From NCBI GenBank assembly GCA_002428015.1, contig DIZW01000024.1, forward strand, positions 129,687-193,686: DNA of 64,000 nucleotides. The letters are read 5' to 3'. The position numbers and the translations under genes are program-made. The DNA is from Oxalobacteraceae bacterium UBA6018 (lineage in GTDB: Bacteria > Pseudomonadota > Gammaproteobacteria > Burkholderiales > Burkholderiaceae_D). The notes beneath the pieces are model-generated. The model had not been told where the DNA came from. It worked only from the letters and a program-made list of their open reading frames with translations, and did not search any database. Positions 26,002-34,487 of the stretch are shown here, piece by piece (the first letter of the stretch is position 1; each line of letters opens with the position of its first letter).

Positions 26002-26066
26002 GTTGCCTCTGCAACAATCCTGTCGGGCCGGTATGCTGGATGTTTTTTGTGCCAGCAATTTACCGG
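26002..26066 (+). promoter_or_regulatory. Structured leader covering the ribosome-binding site of the aldo/keto reductase
   Basis: Hairpin 1 is GTTGC-CTCT-GCAAC (26002-26015). Hairpin 2 pairs CCGGTATGCTGG (26028-26039) with CCAGCA (26052-26057) and TACCGG (26061-26066), 12 base pairs broken by a three-base bulge, with an AT-rich loop containing six T. The Shine-Dalgarno GGAG (26065-26068) begins inside the 3-prime arm, so the hairpin would partly hide it. Confidence 0.5.
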
Positions 26067-26075
26067 AGTAACACG

Positions 26076-27125
26076 ATGAAATACCATTCCCTCGGCAAAA
26101 CCGGCCTGTTCGTCTCAGAACTGTGCCTGGGCACCATGACGTTCGGCGGCAGTGATGGCATCTGGGGCCAGATCGGCAGCCTGAATCAGCAGGAGGCGGA
26201 CCGCCTGGTCGGCCAGGCGCTCGAATCCGGCATTAATTTCATCGATACCGCCGACGTGTACGCGGGCGGGGTATCCGAGCAGATGACCGGGCAGGCTTTG
26301 CGCAACCTGAAGGTGGCGCGCGAGGATGTGGTGGTGGCCACCAAGGTGTTCGGCGAGACCGGCACCGGGCCGAACGCGCGCGGGGCCTCGCGCAGCCATC
26401 TCGTCGATGGCGTCAAGGCGAGCTTGCGCCGCTTGCAGCTCGATCACATCGATTTGTACCAGATCCACGGCTTCGATCCTGCCACGCCGATCGAGGAGAC
26501 CATGCGCGGCCTGGACCAGCTGGTGCGCCACGGCCATGTGCGCTACGTTGGGGTATCGAACTGGGCGGCGTGGCAGATCGTCAAGGCGCTGGGCATCGCC
26601 GAGCGCCTGGGCCTGACGCGGCTGGACAGTCTGCAGGCGTATTACACCGTGGCCGGGCGCGACCTGGAGCGCGAGATCATCCCGATGCTGCGCAGCGAGG
26701 GCTTGGGCTTGATGGTGTGGAGCCCGCTGGCGGGCGGCTTGTTGAGTGGCAAGTACAGCCGCGACGGCGAGGCGGAGGCGGGCAGCCGCCGGGCCAGTTT
26801 CGATTTTCCACCAGTGAACCGGGAGCGTGCCTTCGATTGCATCGATGTCATGCGTCCGATCGCCGCGGCGCACGGGGTCTCGGTGGCGCAGGTGGCGCTG
26901 GCCTGGCTGTTGCACCAGCCGCAGGTGACGAGCGTGATCGTTGGCGCCAAACGATCCGAGCAACTGGCGGATAACATCGGCGCCACCAGCGTGCGGTTGA
27001 CCGCGGAACAATTACAGCAGATCGCGCACAGCAGCGTCTTGCCGCCCGAGTATCCGGGCTGGATGTTCGAGCGCCAGGGCGAGAACCGGCGCCGCCAGCT
27101 GGCCGAGGCGGCGCGCCAGGACTGA
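26076..27125 (+). CDS. Aldo/keto reductase
   Basis: 349 residues of TIM-barrel AKR type. Catalytic set Asp57, Tyr62, Lys90 (VATKVFG) and His131 (YQIHGFDP). NADP-binding C-terminal part IVGAKRSEQLADNIGA. Similar to YhdN/YajO-type reductases, acting on aldehydes or ketones; the natural substrate is unknown. The ATG follows GGAGTAACACG. A longer in-frame start exists upstream but would lie within the leader hairpin. Confidence 0.88.
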   Translation: MKYHSLGKTGLFVSELCLGTMTFGGSDGIWGQIGSLNQQEADRLVGQALESGINFIDTADVYAGGVSEQMTGQALRNLKVAREDVVVATKVFGETGTGPNARGASRSHLVDGVKASLRRLQLDHIDLYQIHGFDPATPIEETMRGLDQLVRHGHVRYVGVSNWAAWQIVKALGIAERLGLTRLDSLQAYYTVAGRDLEREIIPMLRSEGLGLMVWSPLAGGLLSGKYSRDGEAEAGSRRASFDFPPVNRERAFDCIDVMRPIAAAHGVSVAQVALAWLLHQPQVTSVIVGAKRSEQLADNIGATSVRLTAEQLQQIAHSSVLPPEYPGWMFERQGENRRRQLAEAARQD

Positions 27126-27284
27126 CCGGGGCGCTCGCCTGGCTGCCGACTGATGCCCGTCCACCTCGCTCGGGGGGGCTGGGGACTGGTCCAGACCGCT
27201 CCGACCTTGCTCCCGACTGGCCCCGCGTGCCCGGGCGTGCTCGCGCGTCTGCCCGCGTCCGCGTGCGAGCTCCCGCGTCGGCGC

Positions 27285-27950
27285 CTAATACTGACCGCGG
27301 TAGCCGACCCCGAACACGCCAAAGCCGCGCCGCGGGTAGCTGACCGAGGCGGCGCCATGTGAGCTGGCGCCGGCCAGATTAAGCCACGACGCCTGCACGA
27401 ACGCCGCGCCGGAGGGGCTGAGCTTGTATTCGATTCCAGTGCGGGCCTGCCAGGCGAACCCGGTCCCGGCCGCCGCGCCCAGGCATTGGCAGCCGGACGC
27501 CAGGGCGATATGTGGAAACGCGATGTGTCCGACGCCGATCCCCACGCCGCCATACAGCGATAGCGCGTCCACCAGCGCCAGGCGGCGCAGGGCGTTGGCG
27601 GTGAGGGCGTCGTAGTGGCCGTTGGCGTTGGACGGATTGCTGATGCCGCCGATGAATGCGTCGGTGACGCGGAAGCGCCCGTGCTGGTATTCGAGTTCGT
27701 AGCGGGCGTCGTCTTCCTGTACGCCCCATGCCAATCCAAGCTCGGCGCCACGCGTGAGGCGCAGGTCGCCGTCGGCGGCGGGACCGCCGAAATTGACGCG
27801 CACCGGCCAGTGCGACAGTCGGTTCTCGCCGCCTTGAACGCTCCAGTAATGCGTGGGCGCGGCCCGCGCCGTCAGGGGCACGGCCAGGACGGCCGCGGCC
27901 AAGCAGGCGCCGAGACGTACGCTGTGGTCCTGTTGTTTGAGTAGAGTCAT
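27285..27950 (-). CDS. Small outer-membrane beta-barrel protein
   Basis: 221 residues: signal peptide (LGACLAAAVLAVPLTARA) and alternating beta-strand pattern throughout, ending in the C-terminal aromatic residue (VGYRGQY) used for BAM insertion. It resembles acyloxyacyl-hydrolase/opacity-type barrels in size, but no catalytic motif was recognised. Monocistronic. The 158-bp gap after it (27126-27284) shows nothing. Confidence 0.7.
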   Translation of the reverse strand: MTLLKQQDHSVRLGACLAAAVLAVPLTARAAPTHYWSVQGGENRLSHWPVRVNFGGPAADGDLRLTRGAELGLAWGVQEDDARYELEYQHGRFRVTDAFIGGISNPSNANGHYDALTANALRRLALVDALSLYGGVGIGVGHIAFPHIALASGCQCLGAAAGTGFAWQARTGIEYKLSPSGAAFVQASWLNLAGASSHGAASVSYPRRGFGVFGVGYRGQY

Positions 27951-27983
27951 GATAACCCTCCCTTTTTTGTGTTGCGTATCGTT

Positions 27984-28187
27984 TTACTCAAGGAAGTGCG
28001 TACCTAAGACCGCATTCAGGTCGTCGGCGCTGGCACTGCCGCCGTGGGGCAGACCGACGATGGTCACCTGGCCGAGGTATTCCTGTTCCCCTGCCTCGAC
28101 GAAGCCCGCATCTACACTATGCTGGAACCTGGCCGCCAGGGTTTGAACAAAAGCCTGTATTTGTGCGACACCTTTAAGCGCGATCAA
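27984..28187 (-). CDS. Possible 67-residue protein or gene remnant (TTG start)
   Basis: Reading from TTG (28185-28187), preceded by GGAGGG, the frame gives IALKGVAQIQAFVQTLAA and ends LNAVLGTHFLE. Composition looks protein-like. The frame remains open for about 26 further codons upstream without a start codon (HFDAEGYLIALKG), so it may instead be the 3-prime remnant of a larger gene. No family recognised. The rest of 28188-28564 is GC-rich with short imperfect repeats (TTCGGTCGCGCTG twice) and no gene. Confidence 0.35.
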   Translation of the reverse strand: MIALKGVAQIQAFVQTLAARFQHSVDAGFVEAGEQEYLGQVTIVGLPHGGSASADDLNAVLGTHFLE

Positions 28188-28564
28188 ATAACCCTCCGCA
28201 TCGAAGTGAACGCGCTGGCTGTGGTGGTAATTGGTTGCGCGCCCTGGTCGCTGAAGCCGCGCGGCTCACGGTTGCGGCGTTCAACAGGTGAGGGTTCGGC
28301 GCCCTTGATCACCTGTGCCCGGACCCGGAGGGCCCGCGTGCCGTTGCCCGACATGACAGGTTCGGTCGCGCTGGCATAGCCGGTCGCGGTGCTACAGGCA
28401 TGGCGAGCCCGCGACAGCTTCGGTCGCGCTGCCATGCCGCTCCCGATGCTGCGTTCGGCGCTACATTGCAGTGTGAAGGCTGCCGTCGTGGCCGGCTGGG
28501 GCAGGCGCCAGCGTTGGCCGGGTCTGGCTACATTGCCGGCCTCAGTGGTGGTGGTATTGACCTG

Positions 28565-29194
28565 CTAGGCGTTGACGAAGCCGCGCTTTGCCAGCCGGTG
28601 CGGCCAGCGTTCCATCATGGCCGGGTCGAACGGCGCGGCGAAGCGCGCGGGCGGCTCGCCGCCGTCGGTGTCGACCAGCTGCCAGCGGGCGCCGTTGGCG
28701 AGCATGCCCAGCACGCCGCTGGTGGCCAGTACGCGCGCGCCGGTGAGCGCGCCCAGTACGTGCGCCAGGGTGTCGTCCTGGCCGGCGTGACAGCTCCACA
28801 GGGCAATCGTGGCGACCCGCCAGCCGGTCAGCTGCGCGGCGCTGGCGGCCAGCGCGCGCGTGTCGATCCAGTGTCCACCCAGCGAGAAGGCGCCAGCGCG
28901 GCCGTGCGCGACGATGTGCAGCACGTCGAGCGCGCCCCCGGCCAGCGCCGCGCTAAGGGCCGCGAGCGCCACCTGCGCGTGCTCCGTGGGCTGCACCAGC
29001 GCGACCGGGGTGCGCGCCTGGATCAGCAGGTCGCCGATGTCGGCGCTGGCGCCGTCGGCAACCGTCAATTCGCGCAGCAGCGCCGGCTCGGGGGAAGGAT
29101 GTTGCGCATGCGCGAATGCGCCAACGCGGCTGCCCAGGGCTATCAGTGTCATGATGATCTTGTCGCAGTAAACATTCGAACGCGCAATTGACAC
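28565..29194 (-). CDS. Small DUF4347-type (caspase/CHAT-like fold) protein
   Basis: 209 residues from GTG (or 195 from ATG at 29150-29152). The core LHIVAHGRAGAFSLGG with His97 and IALWSCHAGQD with Cys135 is the DUF4347 pattern, usually found at the N-terminus of giant adhesins and here free-standing. The His-Cys arrangement recalls the caspase-like CHAT dyad. A hydrophobic stretch (MTLIALGSRVGAFAHA) may act as a short signal peptide. It could be an exported peptidase-like protein or an adhesin relic; function unknown. Confidence 0.65.
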   Translation of the reverse strand: MSIARSNVYCDKIIMTLIALGSRVGAFAHAQHPSPEPALLRELTVADGASADIGDLLIQARTPVALVQPTEHAQVALAALSAALAGGALDVLHIVAHGRAGAFSLGGHWIDTRALAASAAQLTGWRVATIALWSCHAGQDDTLAHVLGALTGARVLATSGVLGMLANGARWQLVDTDGGEPPARFAAPFDPAMMERWPHRLAKRGFVNA

Positions 29195-29478
29195 ATATCG
29201 TTCGGGTTGACGCTGCGGGATTTGGGCGGCGCGGAGAAGATTTCTTGATTCCAGTCAATATAGCAAAGTGCTTTGCGCTCGGCAATATTCCGTCGCAAAC
29301 AAGGTCAAACCGTGGCGGCGCGGTGACGCTTAGCGCGAACTCGGCCATGTTGCCTAGAGAAAAGCCAACAGCTAGCACGACAATATTTGAGAAAAATCAA
29401 GTTGGCAAAGGGAACGATCCGTAATCTTACTACGTGAACATAGCGAGTGGACCATGCCTACTCCATGCTGAGGACAAC

Positions 29479-29541
29479 ATGTACAAGAACCCATTTTGGC
29501 GCGCCGGCGCCGCCGCGGGCACGTGCAAGGACATTGCATGA
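29479..29541 (+). CDS. Possible 20-codon leader peptide before the PAAR gene
   Basis: ATG with GAGGA seven bases upstream; encodes MYKNPFWRAGAAAGTCKDIA and stops in an ATGA overlap with the PAAR start. The coupling suggests a leader or the stub of a former gene. The gap before it (29195-29478) is AT-richer than its surroundings and likely holds the promoter, but no clear boxes were identified. Confidence 0.35.
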   Translation: MYKNPFWRAGAAAGTCKDIA

Positions 29542-30071
29542 GGCGCTACACGATCACCCTGGGGGCCCCGACCACGACGGGCGGCCAGGTGACCTCGGCC
29601 AGTAGCGATTGCTGCATCAACGGCATGCCGGTGGCACTCGAGGGCGACAGCGTCAGCTGCCCCGCGTGCAACAGCAGCGGCAGGATCGTTTGCGTCGGCC
29701 CGCGCATCCCGGAAACCTGGCAGGGGCGGCATGTGGCGCTGGAAAACGACTATTGCAGTTGCCGCTGCAGCCCGTCGCCGCGCCTGCTGACCAGCCAGAC
29801 CGCGCGCAGCCAGGTGCTCAAGGACACCGGGCGGGCGCTGTCGGACCCGCTGGAGTCGAGCGTGCCGCGGCGGCGCGCGCGTCCGGGCGCGCGGGTGTAC
29901 GCCGGCAGATTCGTGCTGCTCGACGAGGGCACCGGCGAGCCGCTGGCGCACCGCGAGTATGCGGTGGTGCGGCAAAGCGGGCAGCTCGAATTCGGCACCT
30001 CGGACGCGTGCGGCCAGACCCATATTCTTTCAACCTCGATCAACGCGGAATCGGTCGAGATCTATTTGTGA
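29538..30071 (+). CDS. PAAR-domain protein
   Basis: 177 residues. PAAR fold in the first 85 residues (YTITLGAPTTTGGQVTSASS, INGMPVALEGDSVSCPAC, with several Cys likely for metal) followed by a beta-rich C-terminal extension (FVLLDEGTGEPLAHREYAV, GTSDACGQTHIL) of the type seen on type VI secretion tip proteins. It would cap a VgrG spike and carry or recruit an effector. No T6SS core genes are in this window, so it is an orphan tip or effector island. Followed 8 bp later by a small ORF. Confidence 0.82.
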   Translation: MRRYTITLGAPTTTGGQVTSASSDCCINGMPVALEGDSVSCPACNSSGRIVCVGPRIPETWQGRHVALENDYCSCRCSPSPRLLTSQTARSQVLKDTGRALSDPLESSVPRRRARPGARVYAGRFVLLDEGTGEPLAHREYAVVRQSGQLEFGTSDACGQTHILSTSINAESVEIYL

Positions 30072-30079
30072 GGCACCGT

Positions 30080-30283
30080 ATGACTACATCGCTGATATCG
30101 CCATCCGGGACCGTGCTGCTGCATCGCGCGAGCGTCAGCACAGAGCCGAACGATACGGCCGTAGCCAAGCCGATCCGTATTTGCCTGATCGCGTATGGTG
30201 CGCGCGCACCCTGGTGCGGCGCGCAGCCGGGCGCGCACGAGAGCGAGAGCGGGGCCGCCGCCGAGCGCGAGCCGGTGACCTGA
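30080..30283 (+). CDS. 67-residue hypothetical protein between PAAR and M23 genes
   Basis: Starts ATG eight bases after the PAAR stop with GTGAGG upstream. Sequence begins MTTSLISPSGTVLLHRASVS and ends in an acidic Glu/Ser/Ala-rich tail. No signal peptide, no known family. Position in a PAAR operon suggests an adaptor, chaperone or immunity role, but that is inference only. Confidence 0.5.
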   Translation: MTTSLISPSGTVLLHRASVSTEPNDTAVAKPIRICLIAYGARAPWCGAQPGAHESESGAAAEREPVT

Positions 30284-30358
30284 GCCGGGCGCCCGCGCAC
30301 CACTTGCGGGCCGATCAGGTAAGCTTGGCTTTTTCATACGTGAAAAGGCGAGGTCCGC

Positions 30359-32584
30359 TTGATCGATCGACACCGCAAACGCCTGGCATGGAGCATCGCA
30401 CTGGGCCTGGCCGCCGCCGCCGCGGGCGCGGTCCTGTACATGGCCGGGGCGGGCTCGCCCGGTGGACGGGTGGCCACGCTGCTGCCCTACAAGGTCGCAC
30501 CCACTGTGCTGGGCTGGCGGGTGCGCAGCACGGTCCTGGCCGGCGACGGCCACGCCGGCCACGCCGACGGCAGCGCCGGCACGGCGCGCTTCGCCGATCC
30601 CTACGGGCTGGCGCTGGACCGCGCCGGCAACCTCTACGTGGCCGACGGCGGCGACAACAACCGCATCCGCAAGCTGGCGCCGGACGGCAGCGTGAGCACG
30701 CTGGCGGGCGGGCGCGAGGGCTTTGCCGACGGCGCCGGCGCCGCCGCCGCCTTCAACACCCCATCCGGCATCGCCATCGACCGCGGCGGCAACCTGATCG
30801 TCGCCGACACCGGCAACAACGCCATCCGCAAAGTCACGCCCCAGGGCATGGTCAGCACCCTGGCCGGCGGCGGGGCGCCCGGTTACCGCGACGGCGTGGG
30901 CGCGGCGGCGCGCTTCAACGGGCCGCTCGGGGTCGCGCTCGACGCGCACGGCAACGTACTGGTGGCCGACACCTACAACGATCGCATCCGGCGCATTGCG
31001 CCCGACGGCAGTGTGAGCACCTTGGCCGGTGGCGCGCCCGGCAACCAGGATGGACCGGCCGCCCAGGCCCGCTTCGACACCCCGGCGGCGCTTGTGGTGG
31101 ATTCGCTGGGTGCGGTTCTCGTCGCCGACAGCGCCAACGGCAGCATTCGCAGGCTCGGCCCGGACGGCATGGTGAGCACCTACGCGAGCGCAGGCGAGAA
31201 CGGCGGCAAGGTCCAGTTGCGCCGCCCGGTGGCGTTGAGCGCTACGCCGGACGGTTACCTGTACGTGGCCGACCTGGCGCGCGGGCGCATCTGGCAAGTG
31301 GCGCCGGGCGGCGTTGTGCGCGGTTTGCACGGCGCCGGCATCGATATCGCGGTCGGCGACGCGCGCACGCCGCGCCTGGCGCGGCCCACAGGATTGGCGC
31401 TCGAGCGTGACGGCAGCCTGGTGGTGGCCGACGCGCTGGGCAAGGTGGTGCGCAGGCTGGCGCCAGCGTCGCTCCGGCCCGCCGCGGTGCCCGCGCTGAC
31501 GGCGGCCCAGCCAGTCGCCGCGCCAGCGGTGGCGGGCGTCGAACCTGCCAACGCCTCCGCTCCGGGTTCCGTCGAACCAGCCACCGCGTCCGCGCTGGGG
31601 AGCGCGGCCGATTTCCCGTGGCCGGTGGCGCCGCAGCACGCCTGGCACGAGATCGTCGGCATCGTCGGCGAGTGCCGCGGCAGTTACGACGGCGAGAGCC
31701 GCGACCACTTCCACAATGGCCTGGATGTGCAGGCCGCCATGGGCACGCCGGTGCTGGCGGTGAAGGCCGAGAAGGTCGCCAGCCCCGCCGCCAGTTGGGG
31801 ATTCGGCGAGATCGCCGAGGGCGTTGGCGTGGACGACATGGCCTACGTCCACATGCGGGTGGGACGCAACGTGCGCGACGTGCCGCTGGACGACGCGCGC
31901 TTCCTGTTCGAGGCCGACGAGAAGGGCAAGCTGCGCCGGGTGCGGGTCAAGCGCGGCACGCGCTTTCAGGTCGGCGATCAGTTAGGCACGGTCAACCGCA
32001 TGTTCCACGTACACCTGGTGCAGCACGTCGCCGGCGCCGACGCCAATCCGATCGCGCTGCCTTTTATGGGCCTGGTGGACCGCATCGCCCCGCGCATCGA
32101 CAGCGTGTTCCTCAGCGGCGCCGACGGGCTTCCACTGGGCGTGAAGGGCGCGCGCCGCGTGCTGGTACCGGCCAACGCCGGGCCGCTGGCGCTGGTGGTG
32201 GAAGCCTACGACCAGATCGATGGCGACGCCGCGCGCCGCAAGCTGGGCCTGTACAAGCTCGGTTACCAGATCCTGCATGCCGACGGCAGCGCGCTGCCCG
32301 GCTACGAGCAGCCGCGCGTGACGATTGAATTCAACCGCCTGCCGCCGGACCCGGAAAGCGTCAAGCTGGCGTACGCCGCCAACAGCGGCATCACGGTCTA
32401 CGGCAGCGCGCGCACACGTTTTCTGTACGAGGTGACCAACACGGTGCGCGACGGCCGCGCCGAAGCGGGCAGCATCGATCCGGCGCGGCTGGCCCCGGGC
32501 GACTACCTGATCCGCGTGCTGGCGGCCGACTACGCGGGCAATACCGCCAGCGCCAAGCGCGACCTGGCGATCACGGTGCGCTAG
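30359..32584 (+). CDS. NHL-propeller / M23-like metallopeptidase, membrane anchored
   Basis: 741 residues from TTG, the only start with a ribosome-binding site (AAGGCGAGG). TM helix about 9-30, then six or so NHL repeats (FADPYGLALDRAGNLYVADG, NNRIRKLAPDGSVSTLAGG and variants, about 55-370), an Ala/Pro linker, then an M23/LytM-like domain with HFHNGLDV (about 450) and FHVHLVQH (about 550) as zinc ligands, and a beta-rich C-terminal domain. It probably acts on peptidoglycan in the periplasm. It follows the PAAR gene in the same direction, so a T6SS link is possible. Its end overlaps convergent dadA by 14 bp. Confidence 0.75.
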   Translation: MIDRHRKRLAWSIALGLAAAAAGAVLYMAGAGSPGGRVATLLPYKVAPTVLGWRVRSTVLAGDGHAGHADGSAGTARFADPYGLALDRAGNLYVADGGDNNRIRKLAPDGSVSTLAGGREGFADGAGAAAAFNTPSGIAIDRGGNLIVADTGNNAIRKVTPQGMVSTLAGGGAPGYRDGVGAAARFNGPLGVALDAHGNVLVADTYNDRIRRIAPDGSVSTLAGGAPGNQDGPAAQARFDTPAALVVDSLGAVLVADSANGSIRRLGPDGMVSTYASAGENGGKVQLRRPVALSATPDGYLYVADLARGRIWQVAPGGVVRGLHGAGIDIAVGDARTPRLARPTGLALERDGSLVVADALGKVVRRLAPASLRPAAVPALTAAQPVAAPAVAGVEPANASAPGSVEPATASALGSAADFPWPVAPQHAWHEIVGIVGECRGSYDGESRDHFHNGLDVQAAMGTPVLAVKAEKVASPAASWGFGEIAEGVGVDDMAYVHMRVGRNVRDVPLDDARFLFEADEKGKLRRVRVKRGTRFQVGDQLGTVNRMFHVHLVQHVAGADANPIALPFMGLVDRIAPRIDSVFLSGADGLPLGVKGARRVLVPANAGPLALVVEAYDQIDGDAARRKLGLYKLGYQILHADGSALPGYEQPRVTIEFNRLPPDPESVKLAYAANSGITVYGSARTRFLYEVTNTVRDGRAEAGSIDPARLAPGDYLIRVLAADYAGNTASAKRDLAITVR

Positions 32585-33869
32585 CGCCGACCAGGCCGTG
32601 GCGGGTGCCGCGCCCGGCGCCCACGTAGCGCGCCAGCGACAGGTCGGAGCAGGCGATCGCAGGGCGGCGCGCGCCGATCAGGTCGGCCAGCAGCTGGGCC
32701 GAGCCGCAGGCCATGGTCCAGCCGAGCGTGCCGTGGCCGGTGTTGAGGAATAGCTTGGGCAGCGCGGTGCGCCCGACCAGCGGTGTGCCGTCCGGCGTCA
32801 TCGGGCGCAGGCCGGTCCAGAAGCTGGCGCGGGCGCTGTCGCCGGCGCCGGGGAACAGGTCGTTGACGACCATCTCGAGGGTGGCGCGGCGGCGCGGATC
32901 GAGGCCGTTGTCGAAGCCGGCAAGTTCGGCCATGCCGCCGACCCGGATGCGCTGGTCGAAGCGGGTCACGGCGATCTTGTAGGTTTCGTCCAGCACGGTC
33001 GATCGTGGCGCGCGGGTGGCGTCGGTGATCGGCACCGTGATCGAATAACCTTTGACCGGATACACCGGAACGGCAAGCACGGGCGCGAGCAGCCCGGTCG
33101 AGAAGGCGCCCATGGCCACCACGTAGGCATCGGCGGTGAGCAGCTCCGCGCCGGCGTGCACGCCGGCGATGCCTGCGCCGTCCAGCGCCAGGCGATCGAT
33201 CGCCACCTGGTAGCGGAACTTGACGCCCAGTTGCGCCGCCAGTGCCGCCAGGCGGGTGGTGAACAACTGGCAGTCGCCGGTTTCGTCGTTGGGCAGGCGC
33301 AGCGCGCCGACCAGCTTGTGGCTGACCTGGCCCAGGGCCGGTTCGGCGCGCGCCAGTTCGCCCTGGGTGAGCAGTTCGTACGGCACGCCGGCGTCCCTGA
33401 GCACGGCGATGTCGCTGGCCGCGGCGGCGTACTGGCGCTCGTTGCGAAACAGCTGCAGTGTGCCGCGCTGGCGCCCTTCATAGGCGATGCCGGTGTCCGC
33501 GCGCAGTTCGGCGAGGCAGTGGCGGCTGTACTCGGCCAGGCGAAGCATGCGTTCCTTGTTGACGGCGTAGCGCGCGGCGCTGCAGTTGCGCAGCATCTGC
33601 CACATCCAGGCCAGCTGGGAGGCGCTGCCGTCGAGACGGATCGCCAGCGGCGCGTGGCGCTGCAGCAGCCACTTGATGGCCTTGAGCGGGACGCCTGGCG
33701 CGGCCCACGGCGCGGCGTAGCCGGGCGAGATCTGGCCGGCGTTGGCGAAGCTGGTTTCAAGCGCCGGGCCGGCCTGGCGATCGAGCACGGTGACCTCGTG
33801 CCCGGCGCGCGCCAGGTAGTAGGCGCTGGTGACGCCGATAACGCCGCCGCCGAGGATGAGGACGCGCAT
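32571..33869 (-). CDS. dadA: D-amino-acid dehydrogenase small subunit
   Basis: 432 residues, the usual DadA length. FAD-binding GGGVIGVTSAYYLARAGHEV at the N-terminus, SFANAGQISPGYAAPWAAPG and the C-terminal GHGTLGWTMACGSAQLLADL are family hallmarks. Oxidises D-alanine and other D-amino acids to keto acids, passing electrons to the respiratory chain at the inner membrane. Divergent from an Lrp-type regulator, as usual for dadA. Confidence 0.92.
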   Translation of the reverse strand: MRVLILGGGVIGVTSAYYLARAGHEVTVLDRQAGPALETSFANAGQISPGYAAPWAAPGVPLKAIKWLLQRHAPLAIRLDGSASQLAWMWQMLRNCSAARYAVNKERMLRLAEYSRHCLAELRADTGIAYEGRQRGTLQLFRNERQYAAAASDIAVLRDAGVPYELLTQGELARAEPALGQVSHKLVGALRLPNDETGDCQLFTTRLAALAAQLGVKFRYQVAIDRLALDGAGIAGVHAGAELLTADAYVVAMGAFSTGLLAPVLAVPVYPVKGYSITVPITDATRAPRSTVLDETYKIAVTRFDQRIRVGGMAELAGFDNGLDPRRRATLEMVVNDLFPGAGDSARASFWTGLRPMTPDGTPLVGRTALPKLFLNTGHGTLGWTMACGSAQLLADLIGARRPAIACSDLSLARYVGAGRGTRHGLVGASAP

Positions 33870-33889
33870 GCAGATCTCCCGCAATGGTG

Positions 33890-33946
33890 GTGAACGTGAA
33901 GGTGTTTCAGCTATCATATGGCCAATGACCTGGTCGATGTTCACGT
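33890..33946. promoter_or_regulatory. Operator candidates between dadA and the Lrp-type gene
   Basis: Inverted pair ACGTGAA (33894-33900) and TTCACGT (33940-33946), with overlapping GTGAAC/GTTCAC, in a 104-bp AT-richer gap containing TATGAT on the dadA side. Likely binding sites for the Lrp-family regulator encoded next door. Confidence 0.4.
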
Positions 33947-33973
33947 ATAAATGCAGACATTTGGTGGATTTTC

Positions 33974-34468
33974 ATGCGAACCCTGAGGGAATCGAGCCGC
34001 GCGCTCGATAAGTTGGACCGGCATATCCTGCGCATCCTGCAGCAGGACGGGCGCATCTCGATGAAAGAGCTGGGCGAGCGGGTGGGGCTGTCGGTCACGC
34101 CCTGCATCGAGCGCGTCAAGCGCATGGAGCGCGACGGCGTCATCAGCGGCTACTACGCGCGGGTCGATCCGGCCGCGCTGGGCGCACGCCTACTGGTATT
34201 CGTCGAGATCACCCTGAACCAGAAATCGGCGTCGGCGTTCGAGCAGTTCCGGCGCGAGGTGCTGCGCATTCCGGAGGTGCAGGAGTGCCATCTGGTGTCG
34301 GGCGACTTCGACTACCTGATCAAGGCGCGCATCCACGAGATGGCCGAATACCGCAAGCTGCTGGGCGACATGTTGCTGCAGCTGCCCGGCGCGGCCCAGT
34401 CGAAGAGCTATGTGGTCATGGAAGAGATCAAGGAGACGCTGGCGCTGTCGACCGAGGCGCTGCTGTGA
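33974..34468 (+). CDS. Lrp/AsnC-family regulator (probable dadA activator)
   Basis: 164 residues. HTH (LDRHILRILQQDGRISMKELGERVGLSVTPCIERVKRMERDGVI) followed by a RAM/AsnC effector domain (VFVEITLNQ, VQECHLVSGDFDYLIKARI). Very close to Lrp in the HTH. Divergent from dadA, so it probably senses alanine or leucine and controls D-amino-acid catabolism. Confidence 0.9.
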   Translation: MRTLRESSRALDKLDRHILRILQQDGRISMKELGERVGLSVTPCIERVKRMERDGVISGYYARVDPAALGARLLVFVEITLNQKSASAFEQFRREVLRIPEVQECHLVSGDFDYLIKARIHEMAEYRKLLGDMLLQLPGAAQSKSYVVMEEIKETLALSTEALL

Positions 34469-34487
34469 CCGCGTTGAAGGAGTAGGA

